DNA of 64,000 nt from Stenotrophomonas sp. VV52 (GTDB lineage: Bacteria > Pseudomonadota > Gammaproteobacteria > Xanthomonadales > Xanthomonadaceae), in contig NZ_PKQQ01000010.1 of assembly GCF_002893095.1 (NCBI RefSeq), positions 115,665 to 179,664 on the forward strand, given 5' to 3'. The position numbers were made by a program, and so were the translations under genes. This document shows positions 63,183 through 64,000 of the stretch, one piece after another. The first letter of the stretch is position 1; each line of letters begins with the position of its first letter. The notes beneath the pieces were generated by a model. It searched no databases. It saw only the letters and a list, made by a program, of their open reading frames with translations, and was not told the origin of the DNA.

Positions 63183-63248
63183 CGGATCCTCCAAGAGTTT
63201 GAAAAAGATTTGAGCCAAGGGGCTTTCGCCCCCCAGCTCTCGGTTGGC

Positions 63249-63863
63249 TTAGCGAACGTCAGGGATGGGCGTCACACGAATGAGGAAGGGCTCGTTGTCC
63301 TCCCCGCACGCCACAATCGAGCGATGAGCAGTCAGTGCCCCACGGCGATACAACTCCTCCGCGGGGATCGGGCACACCGCGAGATCCCCGCCCTCAAAGC
63401 GAATCGTCAACTGGCTTTTCGAGGACTTGAGCAGAGCCGCCAGTTTGTCCAAGGTCGCGGCCGTCTTCGGATTGCTGCCCTGCATGTCCTTGGGGTTGTA
63501 GCGAATCGTCAACGCGTCCAAAGCCTCGGCCTGGCCGTCAGTGGTCTGCACTGTTTTGGTCTGCACTTGCGCGTCCAATCCCGCCTGCCTCGCGGCTTGG
63601 GCGACCTCTTCCGCCTCCTGAACCTGTGCGCGAAACGAAGCAATACCGCCAACGACCGCGCCCGCGGCGCACGCCGTCAGGGTCTTTTCTTTCTTGCCCG
63701 TCAGCAGGGCGATGCCTGCACCGGCAGCGCAGCCAATCCCGCCCGCCTTGAACAGGCGCAGCTTGTTGGTCTTCTGCGGTTCCGCCGGAGCGGCGTCCTG
63801 AGCGAACGAGATGCCAGGGGCCAGCAACGCGGCGATGGTGAGAGCGAGGATGAAATGTTTCAT
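63249..63863 (-). CDS. Exported glycine-zipper protein of the ICE operon
   Basis: This is a 204-residue protein. The ATG at 63863 follows AAAGGAGG and gives a signal peptide ending GISFAQ. A Gly/Ala-rich hairpin (about 40-75: GGIGCAAGAGIALLTG then LTACAAGAVVGGIASF) with two Cys forms a glycine-zipper-type membrane element. A helical part follows, and the C-terminal part (about 100-204: ALTIRYNPKDMQG, then SQLTIRFEGGDLAVCPIPAEELY) is a periplasmic domain with further Cys. It is the first visible gene of the five-gene operon and may be an outer-membrane-associated component of the translocon. A short frame upstream (63896-63997) is too uncertain to annotate. Confidence 0.65.
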   Translation of the reverse strand: MKHFILALTIAALLAPGISFAQDAAPAEPQKTNKLRLFKAGGIGCAAGAGIALLTGKKEKTLTACAAGAVVGGIASFRAQVQEAEEVAQAARQAGLDAQVQTKTVQTTDGQAEALDALTIRYNPKDMQGSNPKTAATLDKLAALLKSSKSQLTIRFEGGDLAVCPIPAEELYRRGALTAHRSIVACGEDNEPFLIRVTPIPDVR

Positions 63864-64000
63864 AGAGACCTCCTTTGAGGCAGTGGGGGAAAGGGTTAAG
63901 AGCGGTTGGCGTGACGCCGCCAATCCGCGCTGGTGTCTGAGGGGGTGGGGGACGGCCCGCGATGCGGCTTGGGGTTCACCCCCGTTTTCACGGACACTTA

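Larger units (their letters stand above)
46521..64000. mobile_element. Integrative conjugative element, left part
   Basis: The left border is a 3' fragment of tRNA-Thr(CGU), followed 94 bases later by a tyrosine integrase transcribed inward. The element carries cargo genes, a MobF relaxase, a VirD4-type coupling protein and a second operon with a coupling-like ATPase, all leftward. The right end, with the intact tRNA and the mating-pair genes, is not in the window. Base composition is visibly lower in GC than the chromosomal part in several genes (for example 48.9-50.5 kb). Confidence 0.85.

Noticed and set aside
63213..63228. GGGGC-TTTC-GCCCC hairpin between two operon genes
   Set aside because: No T run on either side and the genes are closely spaced; not called as a terminator.
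63896..63997. Short minus-strand frame (about 33 residues) at the right edge
   Set aside because: Too short, starts near the window end and has no ribosome-binding site; kept out.

Overview
This 64 kb window most likely comes from a Stenotrophomonas species (Xanthomonadaceae, Gammaproteobacteria). The evidence is high GC, typical gene content (mutS, katG, ffh, rpsP-rimM-trmD-rplS, radA, cyoABCD), many TonB-dependent receptors, and several short palindromes that start with GTAG, the form of the SMAG repeats described from S. maltophilia.

Layout: positions 1-46,500 are mostly chromosomal backbone. First comes a siderophore-uptake operon (DUF3649, PepSY membrane protein, DUF3325, TonB receptor; 1-4436), then a secreted phosphatase. 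Next is a fatty-acid desaturase/ferredoxin-reductase operon with a divergent TetR regulator (5686-8643). An envelope operon encodes an exported tandem OsmC protein, a large TonB receptor and a DUF1684 lipoprotein (9207-14369). An orphan barstar, mutS, a DUF937 protein, katG with an OxyR-like box, hslR and a MATE pump follow. The translation cluster ffh-(nitronate monooxygenase)-(class IV aminotransferase)-rpsP-rimM-trmD-rplS lies at 23197-28783. After it come a CcsA-like protein, an unusual divergent HSP90/TPR-protein pair, radA, a MHYT-GGDEF-EAL protein and the bo3 quinol oxidase operon cyoABCD, whose subunits carry His-rich termini.

Positions 42,000-46,500 are accessory in character: a SymE-type toxin with a 5'-UTR hairpin, a RelE/ParE-like toxin-antitoxin pair, ldhA, a gene remnant, and several very small proteins, including a 38-residue peptide that begins like TatA.

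From 46,521 to the right edge lies the left part of an integrative conjugative element. Its left junction is a 3' fragment of a tRNA-Thr(CGU) gene, followed by a tyrosine integrase. Cargo genes encode a M15 peptidase lipoprotein, a collagen-containing trimeric autotransporter and a membrane-anchored GIY-YIG protein. A leftward operon then encodes two mini membrane proteins, an ankyrin protein, a TrwB/TraD-like coupling protein and a MobF (TrwC/TraI) relaxase. A second leftward operon (57689-63863) encodes a second coupling-protein-like ATPase with four proteins I do not recognise. Two cargo promoters carry similar palindromes over the -10 box, which suggests a shared regulator. The rest of the conjugation machinery and the intact tRNA-Thr gene should lie beyond position 64,000.
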